Part shown: positions 21,614 to 33,301 of the stretch, piece by piece
Position numbering within the stretch: position 1 is the first letter of the stretch
Layout: every line of letters starts with the position of its first letter
Assembly: GCA_004009845.1 (NCBI GenBank)
Contig: RMBW01000003.1
Span: 310,001-374,000 of the forward strand
Direction of reading: 5' to 3'
Source of the DNA: Davidsoniella eucalypti
Taxonomy: Eukaryota; Ascomycota; Sordariomycetes; Microascales; Ceratocystidaceae
DNA length: 64,000 bases
Made by a program: the position numbers and the translations under genes
Notes under the pieces: generated by a model
Database searches by the model: none
What the model saw: only the letters and a program-made list of their open reading frames with translations
What the model was told of the DNA's origin: nothing

Positions 21614-24600
21614 ATGGCACCAAAGCCTTCTGTTCCACATGCCTCGGCCCAGCCCGACAGTGACTCTATATCTTCTAAATCAGGTGGCGAGAAATCCTAC
21701 CCAGTACCAACACCACCGCTGTCGTCAAAATCACAGCCAGAACCACCTCAACACCTCTCATTAGATGATGTGAACCCTGTCGACGTGCAAATCCGTGACC
21801 TCAACGTGACTGTTGACATAGCGCCGTCATGGGCCGATCCGTCTACATATGCCGACCTGGCCCGCCAAAAATTTCGTCCACAGCCTCGCTTAAAGACTCT
21901 TCTGCAAAATGTGAGCGGCTCGTTCCAGCCTGGAACACTGACGGCCATCATCGGAGGCTCTGGGTCCGGTAAGACGACCCTTCTTAATACTGCCGCCGAG
22001 CGCATGAACAGCGCACGCCTGGCGTTCTCGGGAAGCACTACCTTTAACGGTGAAGTCGGCATCCGTGCCGCACGCCATGCCTATGTGATGCAGCAGGATG
22101 TGTTGCTGGCAGCCCTGACTGTACGTGAGACACTTACGTACTCAGCGGCATTGAGGCTCCCCACGTCGACGACGGTAGCCGAACGGACGCGCGTAGTCGA
22201 AGAGGTAATCTTGGAGCTGGGTTTGAAGGAGTGTGCCGATACACGCATTGGAAACTCGCAGCATCGCGGCTGCTCCGGCGGCGAGAAACGTCGGGTCAGC
22301 ATTGGCGTTCAGATGTTGGCAAACCCGTCGTTGCTGTTTCTGGACGAGCCAACGACTGGGTTAGATGCTACGAGTGCTTTCCAATTAGTACGCACACTTA
22401 AGGCCCTGGCCGCCAAGGGCCGGACCGTCATCACTACAATCCATCAACCACGCTCGGAAATCTGGGAGCTATTCGACAATCTCGTCGTGCTGAGTCAAGG
22501 CAGCCCCGTATACTCAGGGCCACAAAAGGCCTGTGTAGACTGGTTTGCTAGTCTGGGTTATGTTCTACCTCCGTTTGTGAATCCGGCCGAGCACATGATT
22601 GATATTGCTGCCGTTGACAACCGAACCCCAAAGCTTGAGGCGAGCACAAAGGCACGTGTCGATAGCCTCAAGGCGGCGTGGAACATCGAATCTGCCCGCC
22701 TATACCCCAGTCCCGATACATCCGATGTGGAAAAGAAGGCCCAGCTGAAGCAGCGAGATAGTCATACCGTACAAGAGCATGCAGGGTTTTGGACACAACT
22801 GCAAGTTCTGTCTAAACGCACGCTCAAGGTCACATATCGTGATCCTATGGGAATGTCTGCGGCACTTGTCGAGACGGTCATCATGGGCTTAGTAAGCGGC
22901 CTGATATTCTACAATCTTGCACGAGATGCTGCTGGGATCCGGTCTAGAGAGGGAGCTTTGTACTCTGGCTCAGCTCTTCAAGGCTATCTGATGTTGCTTT
23001 TCGAGATCTACCGGTTGACTATTGATATCACGACATTTGACCGCGAACATAGCGAAGGCTGTGTCGATCCATTGCCCTTTATTCTGTCGCGCCGCATCGC
23101 ACGCTTTCCAACCGAGGATTTTCCGGTTCCGTTCATCTTCAGCGTCATCTTCTACTTCATGGCCGGGTTTGACCGCGAGCCTGGCAAGTTCTTTATTTTC
23201 TTTGGAATCTCGCTGCTTAATCATTACATCGCCATGACTTGTGCCTTGATGTGTGTTGGTCTAGCGCGAGACTTTCCCGGCGCTAGTTTGTGTGCCAACC
23301 TGATCTACACCGTCCAGAGTCTCGGGTGTGGCATGTTTGTCCAGAGCAACACCCTACCTGTATATCTCCGTTGGATGAAATACATCACGTACACTGTAAG
23401 TTTCACAAGTTCATGCCTTCTCAGACGTTGGGCCCCATGCTAACCCTATATGCAGTGGTATTGTATCGGTGCATATGCCGGCAACGAGTTCGAAGGTGGC
23501 TTCTACGATTGTCCGTATGAAGGCGGCGAATCTAACCCGGCCTGTTACTCGTATACCGGCCGTGGAATAATGGATAACTTTGGATTTCCGCAAGACTGGG
23601 TGGCCAAGCCGATTGCCGCTATGATAGCCTTCGTCGTGTGCTTCCTGTTTGCGACATACCTATTGCTAAGATTTGGCAAGGTTGAGATGACGATTGCGCG
23701 GGCCCGATCTTCCGAGGAGGACCTAGATCTATCGGCCGGAAAGGAAAAGATAGCCGCGCGAGATCTCTCGGAGGTCCGCGCAATCGACTTTGGACTGGAG
23801 AACTTCTCGCTTCACCTCGATAAACGGGCTTCTACTGGTCGACGCCTGCCGCGCAAGACGATCCTGGACGGCGTTAACGCTACCTTCCAAGCCGGCGTAC
23901 TCAATGTCATCATGGGTCCTTCAGGTAGTGGCAAGACTAGTCTCCTAAACTCTATGGCGCTTCGACTTCATAACACGGTGGGTACACAGTATCTCCCATC
24001 TGGCCGGCTGCTCTTCAATGGTGCTGAGCCCTCGGCTAGTGTTGTGCGAGCTCTCTGTTCGTATGTATGCCAAGACGACGACGGTCTTCTACCATCACTG
24101 ACAGTGCGAGAAACACTCTGCTTTGCTGCTGCCTTGCGGCTGCCACGCTGGATGTCGGCGGAGGAGAAGCATCGCCGTGCCGAAGAGGTGCTCTTGAAGC
24201 TCGGCCTGAAGGACTGTGCCGATAATCTAGTTGGTAGTGATCTTGTCAAGGGTATCTCAGGTGGTGAAAAGCGCCGAGTGTCTATTGCTATCCAGATCTT
24301 GACAGACCCGCGTGTTCTGCTTCTAGACGAGCCGACGAGTGGATTAGACGCTTTCACGGCCAACTCGATCATGGAAGTCCTACAGGGTCTGGCGACTGAG
24401 GGCCGCACACTAATCTTGACCATCCACCAGGCACGCTCCGACCTTTTTGATCGTTTCGGAAACGTGCTTTTGCTTGCCAGAGGCGGAATTCCAGTCTATG
24501 CAGGCCGCGCCACCGATATGCTAGGCTACTTTTCCAACCAAAGCTTCTCGTGCCCAGCCCACTCGAACCCGGCCGACTTTGCCCTAGATCTCATAACGAT

Positions 24601-25642
24601 AGACCTGCAACACCAGACGCGCGAGGACGAGAGCCGGGAACGTGTTGAGCAGCTGCTAGAAGCGTGGAAGCAGACCGACATCTCCAAGGACACGGCCCTA
24701 TCACCGGCCACCGGCCGCACACTAGCAACACCAGCCGAGCTCGGCGCTATGGTTCACGAACGCACACCGTTCTTTTCTGCAGTGCCGATTCTACTTCATC
24801 GAGCCCTGATCAACGTCCGCCGACAACCGCCTCTGATAGTCGCGCGTATCCTGCAGGTCCTGTCGTTAGCAGTGCTGCTTGCGCTCTACTTCGCGCCGGT
24901 CAAGAACAACTACTACAGCATCCAGAATCGCATGGGTCTGGTACAGCAGATTGGCGGCTTTTACTTCACCGGTATGCTCCAGAACGTAGCCATGTATCCG
25001 CCCGAGCGCGATGTCTTCTACCGCGAGCACGATGACGGAGTCTACGGCGTCTCTGCCTTCCTAGCCACGTACACCGCTCTAGAACTGCCATTTGAGGTCG
25101 TAGCCAGTCTTCTGTCCGGCCTATTCATCGTGTTCGTTGTTGGCTTGCCATATTCCGCCACACTTTTCTTCGTTACGTCGTTTTCATGCTTTGGCGTCGT
25201 GTCGTGTGGCGAAAGCGTAGGCATCATGTTCAACACACTCTTTACGCACACGGGCTTTGCCGTCACCCTAACCTCTGTGATTCTGTCGCTGGCTAATTCT
25301 ATGTCTGGAATTTTGTCGACTGACATGCCGGCTTTCCTGACAGCTATGAACTATCTCTCGCCTATCCGATATGCCACTCGTGCCGTAGCACCGTTTTCAC
25401 TTAGCGGTGTCGTCTTCACTTGCACCGACGCTCAGAAGGGTCCTGATGGCAACTGCCAGATTGCTACAGGCGAACAGGTTCTAGAACTGTATAATCTGAC
25501 TGAGGACCCCGTCGTCAATGTAATTGCTCTAGCTGCCTGCGTGGTTGTATACCGTTTATTAGCCTGGGGTCTCTTGAAATTTGTTAGAACAAGATTTAGC
25601 GAAGACAAGAAGTTGGGCAAAGAAGATGTAGTCAAGGCGTAG
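21614..25642 (+). CDS. Full-size ABCG-type ABC transporter, two fused white-like halves
   Basis: Two exons (21614..23395 and 23456..25642) give 1,322 residues. Each half has the reverse ABCG order, nucleotide-binding domain then membrane domain. NBD1 has Walker A GGSGSGKT (about 114-121), signature CSGGEKRRVSIG and Walker B LLFLDEPTTGLD. NBD2 has GPSGSGKT (about 748-755), signature ISGGEKRRVSIA and VLLLDEPTSGLD. Unlike PDR-type fungal pumps, both nucleotide sites keep canonical Walker A lysines and signatures, and I see no PDR/CDR-type inter-domain block. Both membrane domains show clustered hydrophobic segments with YWLSP-like ends, including ITYTWYC across the intron junction and NYLSPIRY. 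The N-terminal 60 residues are Pro/Ser-rich. Substrate is unknown: lipid, sterol, pigment or drug export are all possible. The gene is convergent with the REB1-like gene, 161 bases apart. Confidence 0.93.
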
Positions 25643-25803
25643 ATATAATGATACTTTGATGTACATACATATATATATATATATGATTTAGACACTGTTT
25701 AGTAGATATTTTGTTAAAATGATATTTGTACACTATTACACTATGCCATATTCTTGATATTTATGCGACTAAAACCCCAACTTTTTTTTATAGAGATGAA
25801 GCC

Positions 25804-28800
25804 TCATACCAACTTCATCCACTCATCTACTGCTGACTTGCGCTTGTTACGGCTTGAAACACCGCGAACCTGATCACCAACTTCATCTTCATAATCAGAT
25901 TCCACCACCCACACGCCTCGTCCATTCATCTGAAACAGGAACTGTTCCTCGTCCACAGCATCAAACTTTTCATCACGAATATGGGGCAATCGTCCTTTCG
26001 CCGAGTGATAGTCTAGAAGACTCTGTACAGCGACCTGGACACTCGTACGACCATTTGGCAGCAACCGCATCCAAAGTCGACGCCATAGCAACATACGTGT
26101 AGCTTCTGGCCAGTACCGTATCGGCGATCGAGGAGCCAGACTCAATCTTTCCCAGGGAATCGTCGCGAGTTCGTGGGCACCTGAGTGACGAATGGCGCTG
26201 ACAAAGTTGACCAAGTGAGCTGGAGTAGCAGCAAAGAATTGTACGCGTGGTAGATATAGTCGTGGACCGACGTCTTCGAAGTCTTTGTTGGCCCAGGCGC
26301 GTAGTAGTGCTGGCGTGATTATTACGCCGATGCTGGACCAGCGCGAGTCGATGGCCCGCTTGGATCGGCTCCGGTTACCATTGGCTTTGGCTGCCATCGT
26401 GGATGCGATAGCGGCAAAGTCTAGTGGCGTATCTATGTGAGTGTGCTCTTCTTCTGCACTGAGCTGCTGGCTTCTGTTGTCACCATCTTTGATCCAGTTA
26501 GCATACGAACAGGCGAGTACGCTATCTACTAGATCGCGTAGCTGCTCGTCGCTCCAAGGCCGCTCCTCGAGCGCTCCAATATTCTCTAGCTCACGATAAC
26601 GTTGTCGACAGAGAACTGTGTTGCGGTTGAGTTCCTTGCCAATGACGAACCACTGGAAGCCATAGATTTTGACGAGGTTGCTGAGCTTCTCGTCGTCGTC
26701 GGGTGTCCATGGGATGTGCTCAATGATTGAGGGATACATGGTCCGAACCTTTCGTTTGATAGATGAGAAGATACGGTCAGGTAACGCATGAGTCAAGGCA
26801 GCCCAGAACGCACGAACCATAGCAAGACTCTCGTCTGAGTCGACGAGTCCGCGCAGGACGGGAGTGTGCATAATCTGTAGGAGAGCCTCGTCGCCTAGAT
26901 TATAGTCCGTCATGTACTTCTCAATGGTCGTCGCTATGACGTTCAGCTCTTCTGATGTCCAACTACGACGAAGCTCAGGCCGACTGGCAGCACGAGTCAG
27001 CGCAGCCTTTTGCTTGAGTGTGTAGTTCGCGGCATCTGACGCAATATCTGCGACTCCGCTGGACGCCGTGTTATCACCCGTTGCTGGAGCACAGACGCTA
27101 GCCAGGCGCTCCTCTTGTGGTATCGTCAATAGATTGTTAAGGGGTAGCTCTTTCGCGTTCTTTCGCGTTCCTCGGCGTTCTATCGCACTTCCGCCGGCAC
27201 TGCCCGGGAGCTTTGAGGCAAGAGGCTCTTGGCGCCACGTACTAAACGCATTTGGATCCATGGCAACTCGGGCCGCGGCATCTTCTAGAGTATGCGCTGG
27301 AGCATTCACATTGGCTGGCGCTGAGAAGACACGTTCGACGAATGGGGGGGGTTGAGGCTGCACATGGAATACTGGCGTTTGTGAAGCTGTAGTGGGAACC
27401 CTGACGGGTCTAGGCATCACTGGTGGTTGGACAGTGATATCAGCTACAAAGACAGTGCTCTTCTGCGGTGGAGGTACTGCATCGATAACTTGCGATGTCG
27501 ATGAAGACCCTAGTATTGCAGTCACTACATCGCATGGGATGGTGCCCTTTGTAAGGCGAGCGCTTCTTGGACGTTGAACAATAGGCTTCGTAGCTGTACT
27601 TGGCACACTCTTCGCTTTGTAGGTATCTCTCACTGGTGTTCTAGTAGGATTGGACGCTTCTTCGACATCCTCGACATCTACGATGGAGTCTTCGATAGCC
27701 ACCGCTAGCTTTCGAGCTACTTTTCTAGGAATTTCGTCCTCGGTGTCATCACTGGAGCTAATCATCTCTTCAGACAAATAGCTTTGCGGTAGTTTGCGTT
27801 GTCTAGTGAACTTCTTCCTAGGCGTAACTGGGTCATTGTGGCGAGAATTTGGGGTCGTGACTACTTGTAGTTCACTAGAGCCACGTGATTTCTTAGAGGG
27901 TGTCGGATCTGGAAAGCTGTTGTTGCTATCGCTAGTAGAGGCAACATCGTCCATATCGAGTTCGTTTTCAGAAGCTACCGGAGAACCAAGTGTAATAGTA
28001 GGTGAGTTATCGCCAGTGACAACTACAGCGCCCATAATATGGGGACCTTTGTGTCTCTTGGCGACTGGAGACTCTGGGATTCTAGAACTAGGATCGGTAG
28101 ACTTGGCGACTGGAGACTCTGGGATTCTAGAACTAGGATCGGTAGACTTGGCGACTTTGGGTCTTTTGCGCTTGTTCGTAGTCAATGAAGCAATGGTGTT
28201 CTGTTGTGTATTCGGTATGACGTCGGCATGGTTTATTCCGTTTAGTCCATCACTGCGAGCCTTTCCAACCATCATTTTTAACGGTGACGAAGGGAATTGA
28301 GAAGACTGCTCGAGAGCCTGTGAGAGTGTCGGTGGCTGTGCAGAAGGCGGCGTCGAGTTTTGATATAGACTATCCCCATTTGCCGCGCTCAAGGCATGGG
28401 ATGGAGTGGTAACGCTGATATCGGCTCGGAAATTTTTATGCGTACCACCTCTTCTAGACGGAAGTGGCGTTCGACGGATTTCTGGAGACTCCGGGACATC
28501 ATAGACAGAAAGATCGGGCGCCAGAGAAGAGGCATTGACCAACTTTTGTTTCTCCCTGTTAGTCGAAGAAAAGAGACTAGCCCGTGGCTTCTGTCTAGAT
28601 CTTGGCAGATGAGAACGAATAGCAGAGTTGGACTCGGTTTCTCGAACCGGCTGAGTTGGACTTGGCGTCGACTCAACTACTTTTGGGGGTTGTGCTGAAG
28701 GAGGAGTTGCTGTTGTCGCCCCATGAAGCTCTGTTTGACCGGAAATAGCTCGAATTGGGGTCTCTTGGCCATGTATAGAACGTTGGACTGGAGACGAAGG

Positions 28801-30834
28801 CTGTGGAATCTGTTGCAAGCCTAGCTCGGGAGACGAAGAACGGTGATTCGCTGCTAACTTAGCGGATTTCTTTGCTATTGGCCGAGGGGAGTGGTCTTCG
28901 TTATCCTTATAGACTGAAGATGGGGATGAGAAAACAGGCTGTGGTCTATCAGGCGTCTTTATCGATTTGAGGGTCAGTGGAGGTGTTTCGGCTACAATTC
29001 GGGAACCTGAGATGGGCTTGGCCAGTCCCTCCTGTTCTTGTCCTTCAAATCTTGTCAGCATCTCATCGCCGCTTTCGCAGTCAGGTTCGACGACTCTGCG
29101 CAAGTCTTCTTGGGTCTCGGGGATCTCAAGTCTCATATCGATAGAGCTAACTGACGGCGACTCGGCAGATTGTGAAGCTCGGGCATAAGAATCGCCCAAC
29201 TCCGGAGATTCTTCACGGCTAGAAGTCCGGTCATTCTTCGGCCCATCGCCATCTATAGGTTCCTCTCTTGTAAGTGGTTGCGCCACTATAGTCGTATCTT
29301 GGTCCTCTTCAACATCAGACCCAAGGTCGGACTCTTGTATTTCAAGCTCAACCTCAGCGGAAACTTGGCTGAGGTCGAAGTCGGATTGCATTTCAGTCGA
29401 ATTGAAGACAGGCAGATCTATATCCCAATCATCATCATCCTCTTCTTCTCCCTCTGCTTCTTTTTCCCCTTTCTCCTCCGCTATGCTAGATGCATTGGCT
29501 TTAGTAGAAGTATCGTCAGGCTGAGAATCAACGTTGATGACAGCTGGTGGTAATTTAGCAACAGGCTTGTCGGTTTGGGAGGAGCTGAGATTCTGGTTCT
29601 GGTGCGTGGTAGTATCATTTGGAAGAACACGGATATTCTCGATGTGGTCTTTTGCTCCTCGTTCTCGCTTAGCCTGTCTCTTCCTCTGCCTTTTTATTCT
29701 CATTCTCTCAGCTTTCGATAGTTGTGAAGATCCTATTGTCTGTTGGGATGATGATGGTGCTTGATCATTAAGCGAAGACTGGGCGTCGTTTTTTGTAGGC
29801 AAATTTGCGATAGGAGCTTCTACCGTACTCTGCGTAAATGGCAGAAGCACGCCGCCAGTATTTTTTATATTTTTCAAGCGTTTGATCATTCGCTTCTGTC
29901 GCTTACTGAGGTGACCTGGTTTGTCCGGAGAAGCATTGGACTGTGATGGAATCGAGGGCTCGGAAGGCAGCTTGTCGAGCAGGGTCAAATCTTCACGTTG
30001 CTGTGTTCGTTTCCCCCTCGGTGGGAGTGTTGGTGTAGCTTGTATTGGGACAATGGTGCTCGTGTCTACAATATCTGGCAAAGTCCAATCATCATCGTCC
30101 TCCTCAGGCTCATGATTTTGATGTTGGGCGGTGCTATTGGGTTGGCATGGTGTAGTATCGTCATCATTATGCTCGAGGAGGTCGCCTGTGCTCTTTGAAA
30201 TTGGTGTAGCCTGTAGACTTGAGCTGGTGTTGGCACCATCGCTTTTTCGTAGGCGAGATCTATTTCGGTTCTTCTTCTTTCGTGACGAAGGCTGAGAGGA
30301 GGGTGTCGTGGTAGGAGTTACAGAGGCACCATTTTGCTGTTTCCGTGGTGTCTCTAGACCTTCGATTCTGGTCTCAGTAATGCTCTTGTTTACAATGGTA
30401 GGTAGCACGATCTTGAATGTAGGCTTATCGGAACTGGGAACGGTCTTGATGGTCGATGTCACTTTTGGAGCTGGCCCGGTAGTAGGAGGTTGTATGGGCG
30501 AGCTGGCCGCAACTCTAGCATCGCTACTCGGGTTCGGTTTGCTGGGGACTGAGACAAAGCCGGGAATCTTTGGCGGCAGAATTGGCGTCTTACTCAATCG
30601 CTTGAAGGTAGGCGGGGGGATCGGTGTAGTGCTGAGCTTGCCGGCATGATAGGTCCTGATCGGGGGCGTTGCAGTGGCTGCTGGAGTGCTAGCTGCAGAA
30701 AGAGACATAGAATGGAGCGAGGACAGAGGAGTGGTAGAGGTGGCCTTCTTCTTCTTCTTCTTAATGGCGAGAGGGGTGATTGTGCCCGCCTCGATATTGC
30801 GTAGCCGCGGGACAGAGGAAATTGGAGGCGCCAT
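25804..30834 (-). CDS. Very large Myb/SANT-domain protein, REB1/TTF1-like
   Basis: An intronless frame of 1,676 residues. Residues 1 to about 1270 are low-complexity: Ser/Pro/Thr-rich, with Lys/Arg-rich patches (KKKKKKA near the start; RMIKRLKNIK; RIKRQRKRQAKRERG) and acidic blocks (EGEEEDDDDWDI). The conserved part is C-terminal. A helical region from about 1285 contains RRSWTSEELNVI, then Myb-like repeats with IPWTPDDDEKLSNLV (about 1376), RQRYREL, ERPWSDEQLRDLV (about 1421) and a third RWSSIG region. This arrangement resembles REB1/TTF1 RNA polymerase I termination and roadblock factors, so nuclear DNA binding is likely; the target site is unknown. A perfect 45-base duplication adds a repeated 15-residue unit in the disordered part. 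Confidence 0.8.
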   Translation of the reverse strand: MAPPISSVPRLRNIEAGTITPLAIKKKKKKATSTTPLSSLHSMSLSAASTPAATATPPIRTYHAGKLSTTPIPPPTFKRLSKTPILPPKIPGFVSVPSKPNPSSDARVAASSPIQPPTTGPAPKVTSTIKTVPSSDKPTFKIVLPTIVNKSITETRIEGLETPRKQQNGASVTPTTTPSSQPSSRKKKNRNRSRLRKSDGANTSSSLQATPISKSTGDLLEHNDDDTTPCQPNSTAQHQNHEPEEDDDDWTLPDIVDTSTIVPIQATPTLPPRGKRTQQREDLTLLDKLPSEPSIPSQSNASPDKPGHLSKRQKRMIKRLKNIKNTGGVLLPFTQSTVEAPIANLPTKNDAQSSLNDQAPSSSQQTIGSSQLSKAERMRIKRQRKRQAKRERGAKDHIENIRVLPNDTTTHQNQNLSSSQTDKPVAKLPPAVINVDSQPDDTSTKANASSIAEEKGEKEAEGEEEDDDDWDIDLPVFNSTEMQSDFDLSQVSAEVELEIQESDLGSDVEEDQDTTIVAQPLTREEPIDGDGPKNDRTSSREESPELGDSYARASQSAESPSVSSIDMRLEIPETQEDLRRVVEPDCESGDEMLTRFEGQEQEGLAKPISGSRIVAETPPLTLKSIKTPDRPQPVFSSPSSVYKDNEDHSPRPIAKKSAKLAANHRSSSPELGLQQIPQPSSPVQRSIHGQETPIRAISGQTELHGATTATPPSAQPPKVVESTPSPTQPVRETESNSAIRSHLPRSRQKPRASLFSSTNREKQKLVNASSLAPDLSVYDVPESPEIRRTPLPSRRGGTHKNFRADISVTTPSHALSAANGDSLYQNSTPPSAQPPTLSQALEQSSQFPSSPLKMMVGKARSDGLNGINHADVIPNTQQNTIASLTTNKRKRPKVAKSTDPSSRIPESPVAKSTDPSSRIPESPVAKRHKGPHIMGAVVVTGDNSPTITLGSPVASENELDMDDVASTSDSNNSFPDPTPSKKSRGSSELQVVTTPNSRHNDPVTPRKKFTRQRKLPQSYLSEEMISSSDDTEDEIPRKVARKLAVAIEDSIVDVEDVEEASNPTRTPVRDTYKAKSVPSTATKPIVQRPRSARLTKGTIPCDVVTAILGSSSTSQVIDAVPPPQKSTVFVADITVQPPVMPRPVRVPTTASQTPVFHVQPQPPPFVERVFSAPANVNAPAHTLEDAAARVAMDPNAFSTWRQEPLASKLPGSAGGSAIERRGTRKNAKELPLNNLLTIPQEERLASVCAPATGDNTASSGVADIASDAANYTLKQKAALTRAASRPELRRSWTSEELNVIATTIEKYMTDYNLGDEALLQIMHTPVLRGLVDSDESLAMVRAFWAALTHALPDRIFSSIKRKVRTMYPSIIEHIPWTPDDDEKLSNLVKIYGFQWFVIGKELNRNTVLCRQRYRELENIGALEERPWSDEQLRDLVDSVLACSYANWIKDGDNRSQQLSAEEEHTHIDTPLDFAAIASTMAAKANGNRSRSKRAIDSRWSSIGVIITPALLRAWANKDFEDVGPRLYLPRVQFFAATPAHLVNFVSAIRHSGAHELATIPWERLSLAPRSPIRYWPEATRMLLWRRLWMRLLPNGRTSVQVAVQSLLDYHSAKGRLPHIRDEKFDAVDEEQFLFQMNGRGVWVVESDYEDEVGDQVRGVSSRNKRKSAVDEWMKLV
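28057..28156. repeat. 45-base tandem duplication inside the REB1-like gene
   Basis: Two perfect 45-base copies (28057-28101 and 28102-28146) are followed by the first ten bases of a third. In frame they encode VAKSTDPSSRIPESP twice. Perfect identity suggests a recent event or active length variation. Confidence 0.9.
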
Positions 30835-32301
30835 GGCGATGTTGTCTTGGCTGCTTCAACAAGAAGTATCGGCAAAATGTGTCTGGATCTAGTGGGGGTA
30901 TTGTTTTAATTATTTATGCTGAGATGATGGTTGAGAGGTATCGTAACTTGATCAAGCTATCGATGAAATATTATCAGCATATTGGAGATGTCTCGAATCA
31001 ATCAATTGCGCCGGGATTTTTGGACCTACTGCGATTTCGACAGTCACACACATAGTCTCTAGATATTAGATACAAAAAATAAGCGGAATGATATAAAAGG
31101 TCGCTATGCAATGAACAAAAAGATCAGAACGTGTTGACGATATACATATGTACAAGTAAAAGAAAAAAAACGAGAGAAAAAAAGAACCAATTCCCCAAGA
31201 TGATTTGTCTTGCTTTGCGACTCTTGGAGCTAAAGAGAAAAAAAACTGAATGCGAATGAAAAAAAATTGCGATCGATAGGTGGAGTGATAAGATAAGGAT
31301 ATAAGCAAGGTTAGCTAAGCTAACGTACATAGTACATAGTTTTTTTTTTTTTTTTAATTCATTTATCTTATGGAGCTATAGAGCTATGAAGAATAGTACA
31401 TAGTTATCTGGGGTTGTTTTTCAATTTTTAGTTGGTTATGAAATTCAACGACTATCTAACTATTAAGGCACACCAACCCTAAACATTAATAGTCAAGCTA
31501 TAGGTAACTGACAGGGCAAATTTTGAGCATGTCTAACCTGATAATATTTATAGACTTTCAAAGTGAGGATGAGGTCGTGTGGACCTATACAAGCTATACT
31601 GGACCATGGTACTGAAGATGTCAAGATTGGAAGCTGAAAAATGATTTTATGAAATGTATGTATATATGGGGGGTTTTTTATATTCAGTATGTATAAGTGA
31701 AAGCATAGCTAACACAGTCAATCAACAAAACCCAAACCCAAATTCTAACATCGCAAGTTATTGATAGTACTGGCTAGTTGGCAATAAACAGATGATCCCC
31801 GATGATTGAGTCAAACTTACTCCATCCAGATCATAACTGTTGAAGTCCTGGACAAGATCGGGATATGGACGGAGATCCTTATGGTTCACAGAGGTGAAAA
31901 TCTATTGTTTCTTGACTAGGCTAAAGAGAGATTGGAAGCAACTACTACCCGAAAACTTATGTAGATGATAGTGCCGGTTGTTTTGAATTGCTTCTTATTC
32001 TTATTATCTCTATGTATAACTATGTAAGTTTAAGGTTCTGTTTTTCCCTCTCTGTTCTGTCTTGCGTGTCGCGTCTTCTGAGTGGCCCACTTTACTATGT
32101 ACTTCTCATCATCCTCTAGTAGGCCTCCTAGTAAGACTGACCCAAAGGACGTCTTGTATATACAGTGTACATACATGCGATTTTTTCTGACTAAGAATTC
32201 TAAGTCTCATAATTGAGATGAGTTCCGCTCCAATATTCAAGAACTCCATGGTATATGGTATCAGGACATTCGATATACATATTCCAGTAAGTTCTTCGGG
32301 G
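30835..32301. other. Intergenic, AT-rich
   Basis: The REB1-like promoter is on the left, followed by AT-rich sequence with a poly-T tract near 31341-31357. The open frames seen here are made of homopolymer-rich sequence and are not supported. Confidence 0.5.
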
Positions 32302-33301
32302 CTAGGCGTCCCGCACATACAAAGCTTGTAAGGCTGGTATCATTGTGTGGATATTTGCCTTATGCACATAGCTTAGGAGCTCTTTGGCATAGGCAGAGGC
32401 AGCAAGAACGGCATGATTATGCCAGACATTCTGTTTACGACTATCTGCATAATCTGAAATGCCCCGGATCACCAGACATGGGAATTGCTGTGTTATATTT
32501 CGACACAAATAGCCCCAAATTCCTGTTGCAAGTGGTCACGATGACTTGCATCTGTCATCACATAATTTCCAGATGCAATAATGTTAATGTACCTGGGGAT
32601 TGTTATTCTGCCATATTTGTCTTGGCGGCTCCCACTGTTTATAGCAAGAATCACAAGTACGAGCATCTAGTGGATGGGTATGTTCTAGAGAGAACAACCA
32701 ATCACTTTGGGAGTCTGGCCCCTCAAATCCCTTCCTAGCTTTTGCACTATAGGACTGTGCATGGCCAACATATGTTGGGAAAACGGGATCTTCAATCTCC
32801 ATTCTGGCCTTTAAGTTGTTCAGTGCTGACATTAATAGATTTGGACGGCCGTTTGCTGGCCTTGTCGTAGAAACTGTTCTCCATGAAGTAGTTTGCCAGC
32901 ATCATACTCGACAACGCCGTCATATGTATCTGAAGGTAGACCAATCACGGATATCACCGAGTCGGATATCATGGCCTGAAGAAGGAATTCCAGCACCGAT
33001 TTCCACCAAAAGTATGAATCGTAGAGATGTAGGAAAGAAAGTCTTGTGCCATGCTAGCAGCTGCTGCTTGGGTTTGTCCAGCTGATGCTGAACATGCCAA
33101 AACAACATGATGTTCTCCAATACGGCCATAGGTATAGATATTCAAACTTGTAGAGACTTGATTTTTGGGATGCAAGAACTTTCCATCAAGAATAAGTTGT
33201 GCGGCAGTTGATTCGAAAGGTAAGGCACATATCCAGCCAACTTCATAGGTGTGTGTCTCTTCCTGGACGTGAGGGAGACTCCATAGTGATAGTTGCTGCA
33301 T
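32302..33301 (-). pseudogene. Decayed PNP_UDP_1 (nucleoside phosphorylase-like) domain gene
   Basis: The start at 33301 reads MQQLSLW, then YEVGWICALPFES and YGRIGEHHVVLAC, the usual N-terminus of fungal nucleoside phosphorylase-like domains found at the head of NLR-type proteins. The frame then shifts near 33020-33060. Later motifs appear in order but in different frames: LLVEIGAGIPSSGHDIRLGD, YDGVVEYDAGKLL, HPLDARTCDSC, IIASGNYVMTDASHRDHL, QEFGAICVE, then FPCLVIRGISDYADS and AASAYAKELLSYV. At least four frame changes and several stops break the gene. No NACHT or repeat domain is recognised downstream of 32302. In intact relatives the domain is thought to act as an enzyme or effector in non-self responses. 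Confidence 0.8.

Noticed and set aside
31341..31357. Poly-T tract
   Set aside because: An ordinary homopolymer in AT-rich intergenic sequence; not evidence for a retroposed tail, as no gene-like body precedes it.
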